DNA from: Neisseria perflava | GTDB lineage: Bacteria > Pseudomonadota > Gammaproteobacteria > Burkholderiales > Neisseriaceae | Assembly: GCF_024170405.1 (NCBI RefSeq) | Contig: NZ_JALJYC010000004.1 | Span: 1 to 64,000 of the forward strand | DNA: 64,000 nt | Direction of reading: 5' to 3' | In this document: piece by piece, positions 17,077 to 25,344 of the stretch | Position numbering within the stretch: the first letter of the stretch is position 1 | Layout: the number at the start of each line of letters is the position of its first letter | Made by a program: the position numbers and the translations under genes | The notes under the pieces: model-generated | What the model was told of the DNA's origin: nothing | The model's input: the letters and a program-made list of their open reading frames with translations, nothing else | The model's database searches: none

Positions 17077-17754
17077 CTACACTTTTGCCAATTCCTGCCG
17101 CATGGCGTCAATCACCGCTTTGTAGTCCGGCTGGTTGAAAATTGCCGAACCTGCCACAAACGTATCCGCGCCTGCCGCTGCAACCGCAGCGATGTTGTCG
17201 GTTTTGATGCCGCCGTCCACTTCTAAGGCAATGCGGCGGCCGCTTTTGGCTTCATATTCGTCTAACAGCGCTCGCACCCGGCGGATTTTTTCCAGCGTAT
17301 GCGCAATAAAGCTCTGCCCGCCGAATCCCGGGTTCACCGACATCAAAAGCACCATGTCCAAACGGTTGAGCACGTTTTCCAATACGCTGACCGAAGTGGC
17401 CGGATTGAGTACCAAACCAGCCTGACAGCCTGCGTCTTTAATCAGGCTCAAGCTGCGGTCAACATGGCGGCTGGCTTCGGGATGGAACGTGATGATGTCA
17501 GTTCCCGCTTTGGCAAAAGCCTGAATCAAATCGTCCACCGGCTCCACCATCAAATGCACATCCACCGGCACGCTCGCATACGGTTTCACCGCCGCGCAGA
17601 CCATCGGCCCGAAGGTCAGATTGGGTACATAATGGTTGTCCATCACATCAAAATGAATCAAATCGGCGCCGGCGGCAATCACCGCGCTGACCTCTTCGCC
17701 CAAGCGGGCGCAGTCAGCGGATAAGATACTGGGCGCAATGCGGTAAGTGGTCAT
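17077..17754 (-). CDS. rpe: Ribulose-phosphate 3-epimerase
   Basis: Interconverts ribulose 5-phosphate and xylulose 5-phosphate in the pentose phosphate pathway. A TIM barrel of 225 residues with all family motifs: IAPSILSADCARLGEE, HFDVMDNHYVPNLTFGP, VHLMVEPVD, MSVNPGFGGQSF and LEVDGGI followed by GADTFVAGSAIF. Catalytic acids (Asp in HFDVMD and EVDGG) are present. The start is the ATG at 17754 with GGAGAGA upstream. It appears monocistronic. Confidence 0.97.
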   Translation of the reverse strand: MTTYRIAPSILSADCARLGEEVSAVIAAGADLIHFDVMDNHYVPNLTFGPMVCAAVKPYASVPVDVHLMVEPVDDLIQAFAKAGTDIITFHPEASRHVDRSLSLIKDAGCQAGLVLNPATSVSVLENVLNRLDMVLLMSVNPGFGGQSFIAHTLEKIRRVRALLDEYEAKSGRRIALEVDGGIKTDNIAAVAAAGADTFVAGSAIFNQPDYKAVIDAMRQELAKV

Positions 17755-18042
17755 TGAAAATCTCTCCGTGTGGTATGGGTATGGTTTGCGTGGCAAGCGG
17801 ATTATTTTAACCTAAATTGCCACACTTCGGCGGAATATGAATGGATAATCTGCTGTTGCCTGTCTGAGCATTTATGAAGGAAATGGTGTAAATCATGATA
17901 GTAACCATATGAAACATAAGCGGTCATTCAATCAAAATAATATGCAATTTGAAAGTAATTAACAGAAGTTAACTTGCCTGATACTGCCTTTCACATGCTT
18001 ATCCGTTATATTGTACTACCGTGCCGAAGACTAGGAATCGTT

Positions 18043-18474
18043 GTGTCTGCCGTATTAAAATCGCCGTTTTTTATCCAACTGCTGATCGCCTTGCCGCTGC
18101 TGCTCTCTTGGTGCGGGCTGACCCAGGCAGCGCCCCGCCCTCAGTTGGATGATTTTTACCCAAACTGCGACATCCGCCAGCTAAATTTGAGTCAAGACCA
18201 GCACAATGCCTTGCGCCGTATCCGTACAGAATACAAGCAGGCCAGCGACCGGGCTTCGCGCAAGACCCAGCGTACCGACCGTACCCGCCGCCAAAGCATC
18301 ATTAAAATTTTGGCAAACGACAGCTTCGATCAGAATGCCGCACGGGATTATGTCGAGAGCCGCTATTTGTCCAGCATGGATTTTGCCGTTGAGGAATTGG
18401 CCATCCAACACCGCTTTTATCATATTCTCAACGGTTCCCAGCGTCAGCAGTGGCTGTCCAACTGCTTGCGCTAA
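18043..18474 (+). CDS. Spy/CpxP-like periplasmic protein
   Basis: A 143-residue exported protein. A GTG start at 18043 with AGGAA five bases upstream gives a compact signal peptide (residues 1-29, ending GLTQA). Other in-frame starts would bury it. The mature part is helical and basic, with LNLSQDQHNALRRIRTEYKQA near the start and DFAVEELAIQHRFYHILNGSQRQQWL at the end. These are two LTxxQ-like segments typical of Spy/CpxP/LTXXQ chaperones and envelope-stress sensors. One Cys lies in each terminal region (PNCDIRQ and SNCLR). The call rests on the segment pattern. A terminator with a T-run follows. Confidence 0.65.
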   Translation: MSAVLKSPFFIQLLIALPLLLSWCGLTQAAPRPQLDDFYPNCDIRQLNLSQDQHNALRRIRTEYKQASDRASRKTQRTDRTRRQSIIKILANDSFDQNAARDYVESRYLSSMDFAVEELAIQHRFYHILNGSQRQQWLSNCLR

Positions 18475-18487
18475 ACGGTATCGGATA

Positions 18488-18526
18488 ATAAAAAAAGCAC
18501 TTCTTTATGGAAGTGCTTTTTTTATT
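18488..18526. terminator. Rho-independent terminator without DUS
   Basis: AAAAAAGCACTTC, loop TTTAT, then GGAAGTGCTTTTTTT. Runs on both sides suit the convergent gene pair. Confidence 0.85.
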
Positions 18527-18556
18527 ATGGCAGCCAAGGCCGTCTGAATTATCCCG

Positions 18557-19423
18557 TTAATCCAAAATCCGCTGCTCCGGCAGATGCCCTGCCCAATCGC
18601 AGGCAAACTGCCAAGCCGAACGACCGGAACGGTTGCCGCGCATTTGCGCCCACTGCAAAGCAGCTTTACGCGCCGTATCGTCAAATTCAACGCCGAAATC
18701 ATCCAGCCAGTTGTTCACAGCCTGTAAATAATCGTTTTGGTCGAAAGGATAGAAACTCAGCCACAAGCCGAAACGGTCGGACAACGAGATTTTCTCTTCA
18801 ACGGCTTCTTTTTGATGGATTTCGCCGCGAATGCCCGTTGTGCCTGCATTTTCATCCATGTATTCCGGCATGAGGTGGCGGCGGTTGGAGGTCGCATAGA
18901 CCAAGACGTTGGCGCATCGTTGCGACAAACCGCCGTCTAATGTGGTTTTCAAGGCTTTATAAGTTTCATCGCCCGTTTCAAAAGACAAATCATCGCAAAA
19001 TACGATGAATTTCTCCGGACGGTTTTCCAATAATGACAGCAGCGAAGGCAGGCTGACCAAATCCGTTTTGTCCACCTCAATCAGGCGCAAACCCTGATCT
19101 GCATATTCGTGCAACAAGGCTTTCACCAAAGAGGATTTGCCGGTACCCCGCGAACCGCTCATCAACACATTATTCGCCGGACGTCCGGCCAGAAACTGCT
19201 CGGTATTGCGTTTGAGCCGCTCGACCTGCGAGCCGACTCCGGCCAGTCTATCGATGGGAAACGTATGCGGGTTGGGCAGGCTTTCCAAAATCCCCCGCCG
19301 ACCAACGCTTTGCCAACGGTAAGCCAGCGCGTTCCAATCGGTTGCGCCCTGCTCGCCCGGCAGCAGCAAATCCAAGCGGTTTAAGACCGAATTTGCTTTT
19401 TTTAAAAATTTTCCTAATTTCAT
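18557..19423 (-). CDS. DUF815 AAA-type ATP-binding protein
   Basis: A 288-residue P-loop ATPase. It has the DUF815 features: SGSRGTGKSSLVKALL (Walker A, about residues 89-98), FIVFCDDLSFE (Walker B, about 138-148), YATSNRRHLMPEYM (sensor 1 region), and the late segment LSDRFGLWLSFYPFDQNDYL that resembles the lid. The family is widespread but its cellular job is unknown. The start at 19423 has AGGATAAG upstream. It is 26 bp downstream of ribE in the same direction, with a half DUS between, so the two may share a transcript. Confidence 0.88.
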   Translation of the reverse strand: MKLGKFLKKANSVLNRLDLLLPGEQGATDWNALAYRWQSVGRRGILESLPNPHTFPIDRLAGVGSQVERLKRNTEQFLAGRPANNVLMSGSRGTGKSSLVKALLHEYADQGLRLIEVDKTDLVSLPSLLSLLENRPEKFIVFCDDLSFETGDETYKALKTTLDGGLSQRCANVLVYATSNRRHLMPEYMDENAGTTGIRGEIHQKEAVEEKISLSDRFGLWLSFYPFDQNDYLQAVNNWLDDFGVEFDDTARKAALQWAQMRGNRSGRSAWQFACDWAGHLPEQRILD

Positions 19424-19449
19424 GCTTATCCTTTCAGACGGCCTGACCG

Positions 19450-20061
19450 TTATTTTTGAGCCGCCATCAAGCGCATTACCGTATCTACAACCGCTTGCGT
19501 TTGCGGATCGATTTCGATGTTGACTTCGTCACCGGCCTTGCGGCTGCCGAACAGTGTCCGCTGCAAGGTTTCCGGAATCAAATGCACATTAAATTCGGTA
19601 TCGGTCACTTCGCCGATGGTCAGGCTGCAACCGTCCAAACCGACAAAGCCTTTGGTCAGAATATACGGCTTAAGCTCGGCAGGCAAAGCAAACCATACCG
19701 TGCGGTTGAATTCGCTCTCTTCAATCCGGGTAATCGCAGTCACCGCCATGATGTGCCCGCTCATCAAATGGCCGCCGATTTCATCGCCGATTTTGGCCGC
19801 GCGCTCCAAATTAACTGAATCACCGGCTTTCAGACGGCCTAGATTGGTTTTTGCCAGCGTTTTCGCCATCAGATCGAAGCTGACGCGGTTGCCGTCAATC
19901 CGGGTAATGGTCAGGCAGCAGCCGTTGTTGGCAACCGAAGCGCCGATTTGCAAGTCATCAGCCATCTCGCTAGGCAGTTCGACAATATGGGTACGAAAAT
20001 CAGATGATGGCGATTCTACGGCTGTAATGCGCCCCATCCCTTGTACGATACCGGTAAACAT
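19450..20061 (-). CDS. ribE: Riboflavin synthase alpha chain
   Basis: Dismutates two 6,7-dimethyl-8-ribityllumazines to riboflavin. A 203-residue duplicated lumazine-binding barrel: the first copy begins MFTGIVQGMGRI with NGCCLTI and FDLMAKTL, and the second has GGHLMSGHIM, VGLDGCSLTIG and FNVHLIPETLQRT. The ribosome site AGGAAAA precedes the ATG. No FMN riboswitch-like structure is visible upstream, where instead a small Correia-like repeat is found. Other rib genes are not in this window. Confidence 0.97.
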   Translation of the reverse strand: MFTGIVQGMGRITAVESPSSDFRTHIVELPSEMADDLQIGASVANNGCCLTITRIDGNRVSFDLMAKTLAKTNLGRLKAGDSVNLERAAKIGDEIGGHLMSGHIMAVTAITRIEESEFNRTVWFALPAELKPYILTKGFVGLDGCSLTIGEVTDTEFNVHLIPETLQRTLFGSRKAGDEVNIEIDPQTQAVVDTVMRLMAAQK

Positions 20062-20171
20062 GATTTTTTCCTGTCATCACATATATATCTAGAATGCGGG
20101 TATTGTAACACTTTCTATCAAAAGGCAGAAAAGCGCTTCTAAATCGGGTAGAATGACTACACTCCGCTACA

Positions 20172-20249
20172 AATATAGTCGTTTCGTTAATTTGAAACAA
20201 GGCAGCAAGCCGCAGCAACGCTGTATCAAGCTAACGGGACGGCTATATT
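20172..20249. repeat. Short Correia-like repeat element
   Basis: AATATAGTCGTTTC and the inverse of GGGACGGCTATATT bound 78 bp. The interior has CAAGGCAGCAAGCCGCAG, resembling the CAAGGCGRCGAGCCGCAG core of Correia elements. It is much shorter than a full element, so if related it is an internally deleted derivative. It sits between divergent ribE and the thioesterase gene and may carry their promoters. Confidence 0.5.
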
Positions 20250-20315
20250 AAATAAATCTATTGAAAAAGAGCAATAGATTCAATAAAATCATGCCACATA
20301 TCGAAAGAAAAAATC

Positions 20316-20807
20316 ATGGAACAACGACACCACCATCTCCCCTCACACGAGCTCGTCATGTCCGAATTGATGATGCCCACCAATTCCAATTTCAGCGGCA
20401 ATGTTCACGGCGGCGAACTGCTGCGGCGTCTCGATCAGGTCGCTTATGCCTGCGCCAGCAGTTACAGCGGGCATTACTGCGTAACCCTTTCCGTTGATAA
20501 AGTCTTGTTTAAAGAGCCAGTTCACATTGGGGAATTGGTCACTTTTTACGCCTGCGTCAATTACACCGGCCGCACCTCAATGGAAATCGGTATCCGCGTC
20601 GAAGCCAAAAACATCCGTACCGGCGAAGTGCGCCATACCAACAGCTGCTACTTTACGATGGTCGCCATCGACAACGGCAAGCCGGTGCCCGTGCCGCCGC
20701 TGGAAATCAAAAACGAACGCCAGCGCTGCCGCTATGAAAAAGCCAAGCAACGCCGTGCGGCCGGTTTGCAAAATCAAAACCCCTGCTCTGAAACGCCAAA
20801 AGCGTAG
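20316..20807 (+). CDS. Hotdog-fold acyl-CoA thioesterase
   Basis: A 163-residue cytoplasmic acyl-CoA hydrolase of the YciA/BFIT type. The N-terminus has the signature MSELMMPTNSNFSGNVHGGELLRRLD, including the catalytic Asn24/Asp39 pair region, and the core continues VDKVLFKEPVHIGELVTFYA and SMEIGIRVEAKN. The C-terminal tail is basic and Arg/Lys-rich. An in-frame ATG at 20370 would cut into the fold. A DUS pair terminator lies 17 bp after the stop, shared with convergent radA. Confidence 0.92.
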   Translation: MEQRHHHLPSHELVMSELMMPTNSNFSGNVHGGELLRRLDQVAYACASSYSGHYCVTLSVDKVLFKEPVHIGELVTFYACVNYTGRTSMEIGIRVEAKNIRTGEVRHTNSCYFTMVAIDNGKPVPVPPLEIKNERQRCRYEKAKQRRAAGLQNQNPCSETPKA

Positions 20808-20823
20808 CAGCAGTCAAATTAAC

Positions 20824-20852
20824 AAAGGCCGTCTGAATTTTCAGACGGCCTG
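20824..20852. terminator. DUS-pair terminator between thioesterase and radA
   Basis: AAAGGCCGTCTGAA and its inverse with almost no loop, in the short gap between convergent genes. Confidence 0.75.
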
Positions 20853-20855
20853 ATT

Positions 20856-22235
20856 TCAATTATCTACATTACGGCAAACATCAATCGCCTCTTGCAAACT
20901 GGCGACCCCGAAAATCTCCAAACCTGGAAATTCGTTGCGATGGCGCGGTAAATTAGCTTTGGGCACGATGGCGCGTTTGAAGCCGAGTTTTTCCGCTTCT
21001 TTCAAGCGCTCCTGCCCACGCGCCACGGGGCGCACTTCGCCGCTCAAACCGATTTCGCCAAAAGCCACCATTTTTTCCGGCAGCGGGCGGTTGCGGAAGC
21101 TGGACAACATCGCCAGAATCACCGCCAAATCCGCCGCCGGTTCGCCGATTTTGACCCCGCCGACGGCGTTTAAAAACACATCCTGATCGAAGCAGGCAAT
21201 GCCGCCATGCCGGTTTAACACCGCCAGCAGCATGGCAAGGCGGTTTTGCTCGAGGCCGACGGTCAGGCGTTTGGGCGTAAAGCCGTGCGCATCATCCACC
21301 AACGCCTGAATTTCCACCAACAGCGGGCGCGAACCTTCTTGCGTAACGAGTACGCACGAGCCGGGCACGTCATCGCGGTAGCTGGCGAGAAAAATCGCCG
21401 ACGGATTGGACACACCTTTCAAGCCGGCTTCGGTCATGGCAAATACGCCTAACTCGTTGGCTGCGCCGAAACGGTTTTTAATCGCGCGTATCATGCGGTA
21501 GTTGGAATGCTGATCGCCCTCGAAATACAAAACGGTATCCACCATATGCTCCAGCACGCGCGGGCCGGCGATGGCGCCATCTTTGGTCACATGCCCCACC
21601 AAAATCATGGAAATACCCATCTGCTTGGCCATGCGCGTCAGTTGCGCCGCGCATTCGCGCACCTGCGATACCGAGCCGGGCGCAGACGTGATTTGATCGG
21701 AATACATGGTTTGAATCGAGTCGATAACCACTACTTGCGGTTCGTGCTGCTTCAATGCCGTCTGAATCGCCTCCATGCGGATTTCCGCCAGAAGGTTCAC
21801 GCCTTCCGTGGGCAGGTCCAACCGCTGCGCACGCAAGGCCACCTGTTGCGCCGACTCCTCGCCCGATACATACAATACCTTGCGCGTTTGCGCCATTTTC
21901 GCAATGGTTTGCAGCAGCAGCGTGGATTTACCGATGCCGGGATCGCCGCCGAGCAAAATCACCGCACCGTCCACCAGCCCGCCGCCCAGCACGCGGTCGA
22001 GTTCGCCCATGCCGGTCGGATTGCGCGGCACTTCGGCAGCGGTGACTTTTGCGAGCGACTGCACTTGCGAGGTATCCGCCGCCCACGATTGGAAACGCGC
22101 GTTTTTCGGCTCAGGAGCGGCAAGGCTCTCCTGCAAGGTGTTCCATTCGCCGCAATGCGGACATTTGCCCTGCCATTTCGGGGCGGTGCCGCCGCATTCG
22201 GTGCATTGGTAGAGGGTTTTCGGGGCTTTGGCCAT
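20856..22235 (-). CDS. radA: DNA repair protein RadA (Sms)
   Basis: RecA-like ATPase and branch migration helicase used in recombination and natural transformation. A 459-residue protein with the N-terminal C4 zinc finger CTECGG...CPHCGEW, Walker A GGDPGIGKST (about residues 96-105), Walker B VVVIDSIQTMYS, the RadA-specific KNRFG motif and a C-terminal Lon-protease-like domain (VGGVKIGEPAADLAVILAM). GGAAAACCCA precedes the ATG. Natural competence is expected in this genus, and the gene lies in a DUS-dense region. Confidence 0.97.
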   Translation of the reverse strand: MAKAPKTLYQCTECGGTAPKWQGKCPHCGEWNTLQESLAAPEPKNARFQSWAADTSQVQSLAKVTAAEVPRNPTGMGELDRVLGGGLVDGAVILLGGDPGIGKSTLLLQTIAKMAQTRKVLYVSGEESAQQVALRAQRLDLPTEGVNLLAEIRMEAIQTALKQHEPQVVVIDSIQTMYSDQITSAPGSVSQVRECAAQLTRMAKQMGISMILVGHVTKDGAIAGPRVLEHMVDTVLYFEGDQHSNYRMIRAIKNRFGAANELGVFAMTEAGLKGVSNPSAIFLASYRDDVPGSCVLVTQEGSRPLLVEIQALVDDAHGFTPKRLTVGLEQNRLAMLLAVLNRHGGIACFDQDVFLNAVGGVKIGEPAADLAVILAMLSSFRNRPLPEKMVAFGEIGLSGEVRPVARGQERLKEAEKLGFKRAIVPKANLPRHRNEFPGLEIFGVASLQEAIDVCRNVDN

Positions 22236-22280
22236 TGGGTTTTCCGATAGGGTTTTTCTGTAAGCAGGCTATTATACGGC

Positions 22281-22315
22281 AAAGGCCGTCTGAAAAATAT
22301 TTTCAGACGGCCTTT
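22281..22315 (-). terminator. DUS-pair terminator between the XRE regulator and radA
   Basis: AAAGGCCGTCTGAAAA and its inverse around a short loop, ending just after the shifted-frame stop of the upstream regulator gene. Confidence 0.75.
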
Positions 22316-22348
22316 GCTTATTCTGTTTTTAATCTTTCCACCATCATT

Positions 22349-22669
22349 TCAACCATGCGAATCATCAGCATTCTGTCTTCCGCATCCAGCGATTGAAATC
22401 AGCGAATCGACATAACCGCTTTGGTCTTGCGTTCGTGGGCTGCTTTCTCCGAGTAAATCGGAAGCGGAACAATTGAAAATCTCCGCCAACTCGATCAGTC
22501 GCATGACATTGGGCATGATAATTCCGCGTTCGATACGGGAGATGGTTTCATTACCTATTTCTAATTTTTCTGCAATTTGCTCTTGAGTAAAGCCACTTTT
22601 CTGCCGTTGTCGGGCAATCGCTTTGCCGATGGCCTTATTGATGTCTTGGGTTTTTAAATGATTCGTCAT
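22349..22669 (-). CDS. XRE-family transcriptional regulator, C-terminus frameshifted
   Basis: A small DNA-binding protein with an intact helix-turn-helix (AIARQRQKSGFTQEQIAEKLEIGNETISRIERG, about residues 15-47). The start at 22669 has GGAG seven bases upstream. The readable frame ends in GCGRQNADDSHG, which looks random. One base out of frame, the DNA downstream of the LISI codons reads FQSLDAEDRMLMIRMVEMMV, then ERLKTE and a TAA at 22318-22320, which is the sort of helical tail expected here. A one-base indel near 22385-22400 probably altered the protein. It diverges from a broken glycosyltransferase gene over AT-rich DNA with repeated motifs, so it may have regulated that gene or itself. 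Confidence 0.75.
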   Translation of the reverse strand: MTNHLKTQDINKAIGKAIARQRQKSGFTQEQIAEKLEIGNETISRIERGIIMPNVMRLIELAEIFNCSASDLLGESSPRTQDQSGYVDSLISIAGCGRQNADDSHG

Positions 22670-22722
22670 AGCTCGCTCCATAAACTGCATGGTCGGCTAC
22701 TTACTTATTTTGATTAAGGACT

Positions 22723-22762
22723 TTTAAATACGATAATTAGTCATTTAAATACGAATTTAAAT
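22723..22762. promoter_or_regulatory. Repeated TTTAAATACGA motif, candidate operator
   Basis: TTTAAATACGA occurs at 22723-22733 and 22744-22754, exactly 21 bp apart (two helical turns). A third TTTAAAT starts at 22756. The array lies between the divergent XRE regulator and the glycosyltransferase, as expected for binding of that regulator. No binding data can be inferred. Confidence 0.4.
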
Positions 22763-22784
22763 ATTATTAGGCGTGAAAAGTCTT

Positions 22785-23491
22785 ATGATTAAAACATATG
22801 TGATTACCTTGTCAACAGAGCAGGCGCGCAATCGACATATCTGGGCAGAGTGCGATAAATGCGGGTTAAATCCTTTGCTTCTTGAAGCAGTAGATTTGAG
22901 ACAGAAGTGAGGCAACTATCGGCATTGCCTTCACATAAACCAAAGAGGAAGCGGCGATGGCTTTCTAAAGGAGAGGTTGGGTGTGCATTAAGCCATCAAA
23001 TGGCATATCAGCATATTTATAACAGTAATGAAAAATATGCTTTGATTTTGGAAGATGATGCGGAATTTATTGCCTCTCCCTTAGAAATTCTTGATGAGAC
23101 TGTGTTGGATAGTATATTGATACAATATGAATTTGATGTATTGCTGATTGGTTATGTGAAAAAGAAACAACAGGAGCTGAAAGATTATTTTGATTGTGTC
23201 CCGATTAAAAAACGAGCAGAAATTACTTTATCCGATAGCAAATTGCAGTTTGGTACTCCGTGGGCTCAATACGCTTCGGGAACAGTCGCATATATCGTGA
23301 CAAAGAGAGGCGCTGAAAAACTCATGGCTGCGAATGCAGTACCTTGTGTGACGGCTGACGATTATCTGTATTTTGAGCAATTTTACGGTGTTCGCGTATT
23401 GCATTATCGTCCGACTTTTGTTTTGGAATCAGATGATTTTAAAAGTACGTTAGGTAATGATAGGATTAAGAAGAAAAAATTTGGTCATTGA
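22785..23491 (+). pseudogene. Family 25 (LgtB/LPS-type) glycosyltransferase, frameshifted
   Basis: The first frame starts at 22785 (MIKTYVITLSTEQARNRHIW) and reads the GT25 N-terminus up to a TGA at 22908-22910. The rest continues in another frame from about 22895 to 23491, with LSKGEVGCALSHQMAYQHI, YALILEDDAEF (the metal-binding acidic motif), GTVAYIVTKRGAEKLM and DDYLYFE. Together they make one complete glycosyltransferase of about 235 residues of the kind that decorates lipooligosaccharide. A single indel in about 22895-22907 explains it, and no long homopolymer is there to suggest phase variation. Base composition is much more AT-rich than the surroundings, pointing to transfer. If the downstream start at 22907 is used, the acceptor-side N-terminus is lost. 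Confidence 0.85.
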
Positions 23492-23554
23492 TTTGTCCGC
23501 ATAGTAAAAGGTCGGCTGAAAAATTTTGCAATGAATTATGTAGGATTAAAATAG

Positions 23555-23588
23555 CAAATGCCGTCTGAAATTTTCAGACGGCATTTTA
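23555..23588. terminator. DUS-pair terminator before ctpA
   Basis: AAATGCCGTCTGAAA and its inverse, followed by T-rich DNA, in the gap between the broken glycosyltransferase and convergent ctpA. Confidence 0.75.
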
Positions 23589-23598
23589 TCGGGTGTAA

Positions 23599-25080
23599 TT
23601 ACTCTTTATCGGTGGTGCTTTCTTTTTTCGGCGCAGGTTTCTTCGCCGCCAAGCCTAAAGATTTCTGCCATTCGGCCGGATTTTTTACCAGCTCCAAGGC
23701 TTTGCGCAGTTGGTCGTCTTTGGCTGGATTCGGAATACGGCGGGACGAAAGGTCTTCGTCTTTATCCTTGCTGTTTTTACCGGACTTGGCTTTGTCGGCG
23801 GCCTTTTCCGCTGCGGGTGGCGCGTTGTCGGTGTCGATTTTCCCGTTAACGTCTTCGCCGCCCAGCGGGTTGCCGATATGACCAATCAGGTCAGCCTCGC
23901 GGCTTTCATACAGGCGGTCTTTGTCTTTCACTTCCACATCCGGCACAATGCCCTGCGCCTGAATCGAACGGTCGTTCGGCGTGTAATATAAAGCGGTGGT
24001 CAGTTTGACCGCGCTGCCGTTGGACAGCGGAATCACGGTTTGCACCGAGCCTTTGCCGAAGCTTTGCGTACCGACAATCACGGCGCGTTTGTGGTCTTGC
24101 AGCGCACCGGCCACAATTTCGGAAGCAGAAGCCGAGCCGGAGTTGACTAAAACGGTCAGCGGGACGGTTTTCAGCTCTGCGGGCAGACCGTCGAGAGGAT
24201 CTTTACCGGCCGCCATCATGTAATCTTCCGGCGTGGCTTTCAAAACCATACCGGCTTTGCCGTCGCGCCCTTTGGTGCTGACGACATTCGAGCCGCTCGG
24301 CAGGAAGGCGGCGGATACGCCGACGGCGCCGGTCAGCAGGCCGCCGGGATCGTCACGCAAATCCAAAATCACGCCTTTGAGCGGGCCTTTGTTTTGTTTT
24401 TCCAGCGCTTGCGCGGCTTCTTTCACGCTTTCCACGGTACGTTCTTGGAACTGGCTGACGCGGATGTAGCCGTAGCCCGGCTCGAGCAGGTGGGAACGCA
24501 CGCTTTTGACTTTGATGATGGCGCGGGTCAGGTTGACGATAATGGGTTTGTCGGCATTTTTGCGCGACAGGGTCAGGGTGATTTTGGTACCCGGTTTACC
24601 GCGCATTTTTTTCACGGCTTCGCTGACGGTCATACCGCGCGTGGCAACATTGTCGATTTTGACGATGAAGTCGCCGCTTTTCACGCCCGCACGGTCGGCC
24701 GGCGTATCTTCAATCGGCGAAATCACTTTGATAAAGCCGTCTTCCTGACCGATTTCCATGCCCAAACCGCCGAACTCGCCGCTGGTGGATTCTTTCAGCT
24801 CGGAATAGCCTTTTTTGTCCATGTATTCGGAATGCGGATCGAGGTCGGCCACCATGCCTTTCATGGCGCCTTCAAACAGCTCGGCATCGGATTTGTCTTG
24901 GTAGTAGTTGGCTTTGATTTGGCCGTACACTTCCGCCATGGTGCGGATGGACTGCACCGGCAGGGATTCTTTGCTGCTGTCTTTATCGGCGGCGAAACTT
25001 TGTACGCTCAAGCTGAGGGCAACTCCGCTGAACGCGCCCAAGGTGTAGAGTGCGACTTTTTTCAAAGTGGATTTTGACAT
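23599..25080 (-). CDS. ctpA: C-terminal processing serine protease (S41), CtpA/Prc type
   Basis: Periplasmic protease that trims or degrades envelope proteins, including cell-wall hydrolases and their regulators. A 493-residue protein: signal peptide (about 1-30, ending SFAADK), an S41 N-terminal helical part, a PDZ domain (about 95-175, GLGMEIGQEDGFIKVI...GVKSGDFIVKID), and the protease core with the catalytic Ser in VNSGSASASEIVAGAL and Lys in GTQSFGKGSVQT. The C-terminal tail is Lys/Asp-rich and ends with AAKKPAPKKEST. It lies directly downstream of envC on the same strand, a common pairing in proteobacteria. Confidence 0.96.
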   Translation of the reverse strand: MSKSTLKKVALYTLGAFSGVALSLSVQSFAADKDSSKESLPVQSIRTMAEVYGQIKANYYQDKSDAELFEGAMKGMVADLDPHSEYMDKKGYSELKESTSGEFGGLGMEIGQEDGFIKVISPIEDTPADRAGVKSGDFIVKIDNVATRGMTVSEAVKKMRGKPGTKITLTLSRKNADKPIIVNLTRAIIKVKSVRSHLLEPGYGYIRVSQFQERTVESVKEAAQALEKQNKGPLKGVILDLRDDPGGLLTGAVGVSAAFLPSGSNVVSTKGRDGKAGMVLKATPEDYMMAAGKDPLDGLPAELKTVPLTVLVNSGSASASEIVAGALQDHKRAVIVGTQSFGKGSVQTVIPLSNGSAVKLTTALYYTPNDRSIQAQGIVPDVEVKDKDRLYESREADLIGHIGNPLGGEDVNGKIDTDNAPPAAEKAADKAKSGKNSKDKDEDLSSRRIPNPAKDDQLRKALELVKNPAEWQKSLGLAAKKPAPKKESTTDKE

Positions 25081-25112
25081 TGTGGCTGGCTTTCTCTCTT
25101 TATTTAAAAGCG

Positions 25113-25158
25113 TTTTTCAGACGGCCTTGCCTTATTGGGGGCAAGGCCGTCTGAAACT
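25113..25158 (-). terminator. DUS-pair hairpin between envC and ctpA
   Basis: TTTCAGACGGCCTTGCC and GGCAAGGCCGTCTGAAA form a 17-bp stem. It lies in the gap of 264 bp, so envC and ctpA are probably separate or partly separated transcripts. Confidence 0.7.
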
Positions 25159-25227
25159 TTATGCGATTCGGCGCGTGGAAACAACCGTTTCAAAGTAAAA
25201 AATTGCTAGGGTTGTGGTATCAGTGTG

Positions 25228-25310
25228 TAGGGTGGGCAACTTAGTTGCCCACTATTTCCAAAATAAAGTGGAGGAGAATATGCGGTGGGCAACAAGTTGC
25301 CCACCCTGCG
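25228..25310. repeat. Nested inverted repeats with GTGGGCAACTTGTTGCCCAC-like arms
   Basis: Two hairpins, GTGGGCAACTTAGTTGCCCAC (read in two halves, 25232-25252) and GTGGGCAACAAGTTGCCCAC (25285-25304), also pair with each other through the outer AGGGTGGGCAACT / AGTTGCCCACCCT. Such a palindrome-of-palindromes is a typical dispersed repeat. It is not a DUS and not a protein-coding stretch. Confidence 0.8.
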
Positions 25311-25344
25311 TATCTAGGATATTCCCATTCCAATTCCAAGCGTA

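Noticed and set aside
21507..22250. 247-residue frame antisense to radA
   Set aside because: Arg/His-rich composition typical of the reverse reading of a GC-rich gene; radA is full length with all motifs on the other strand.
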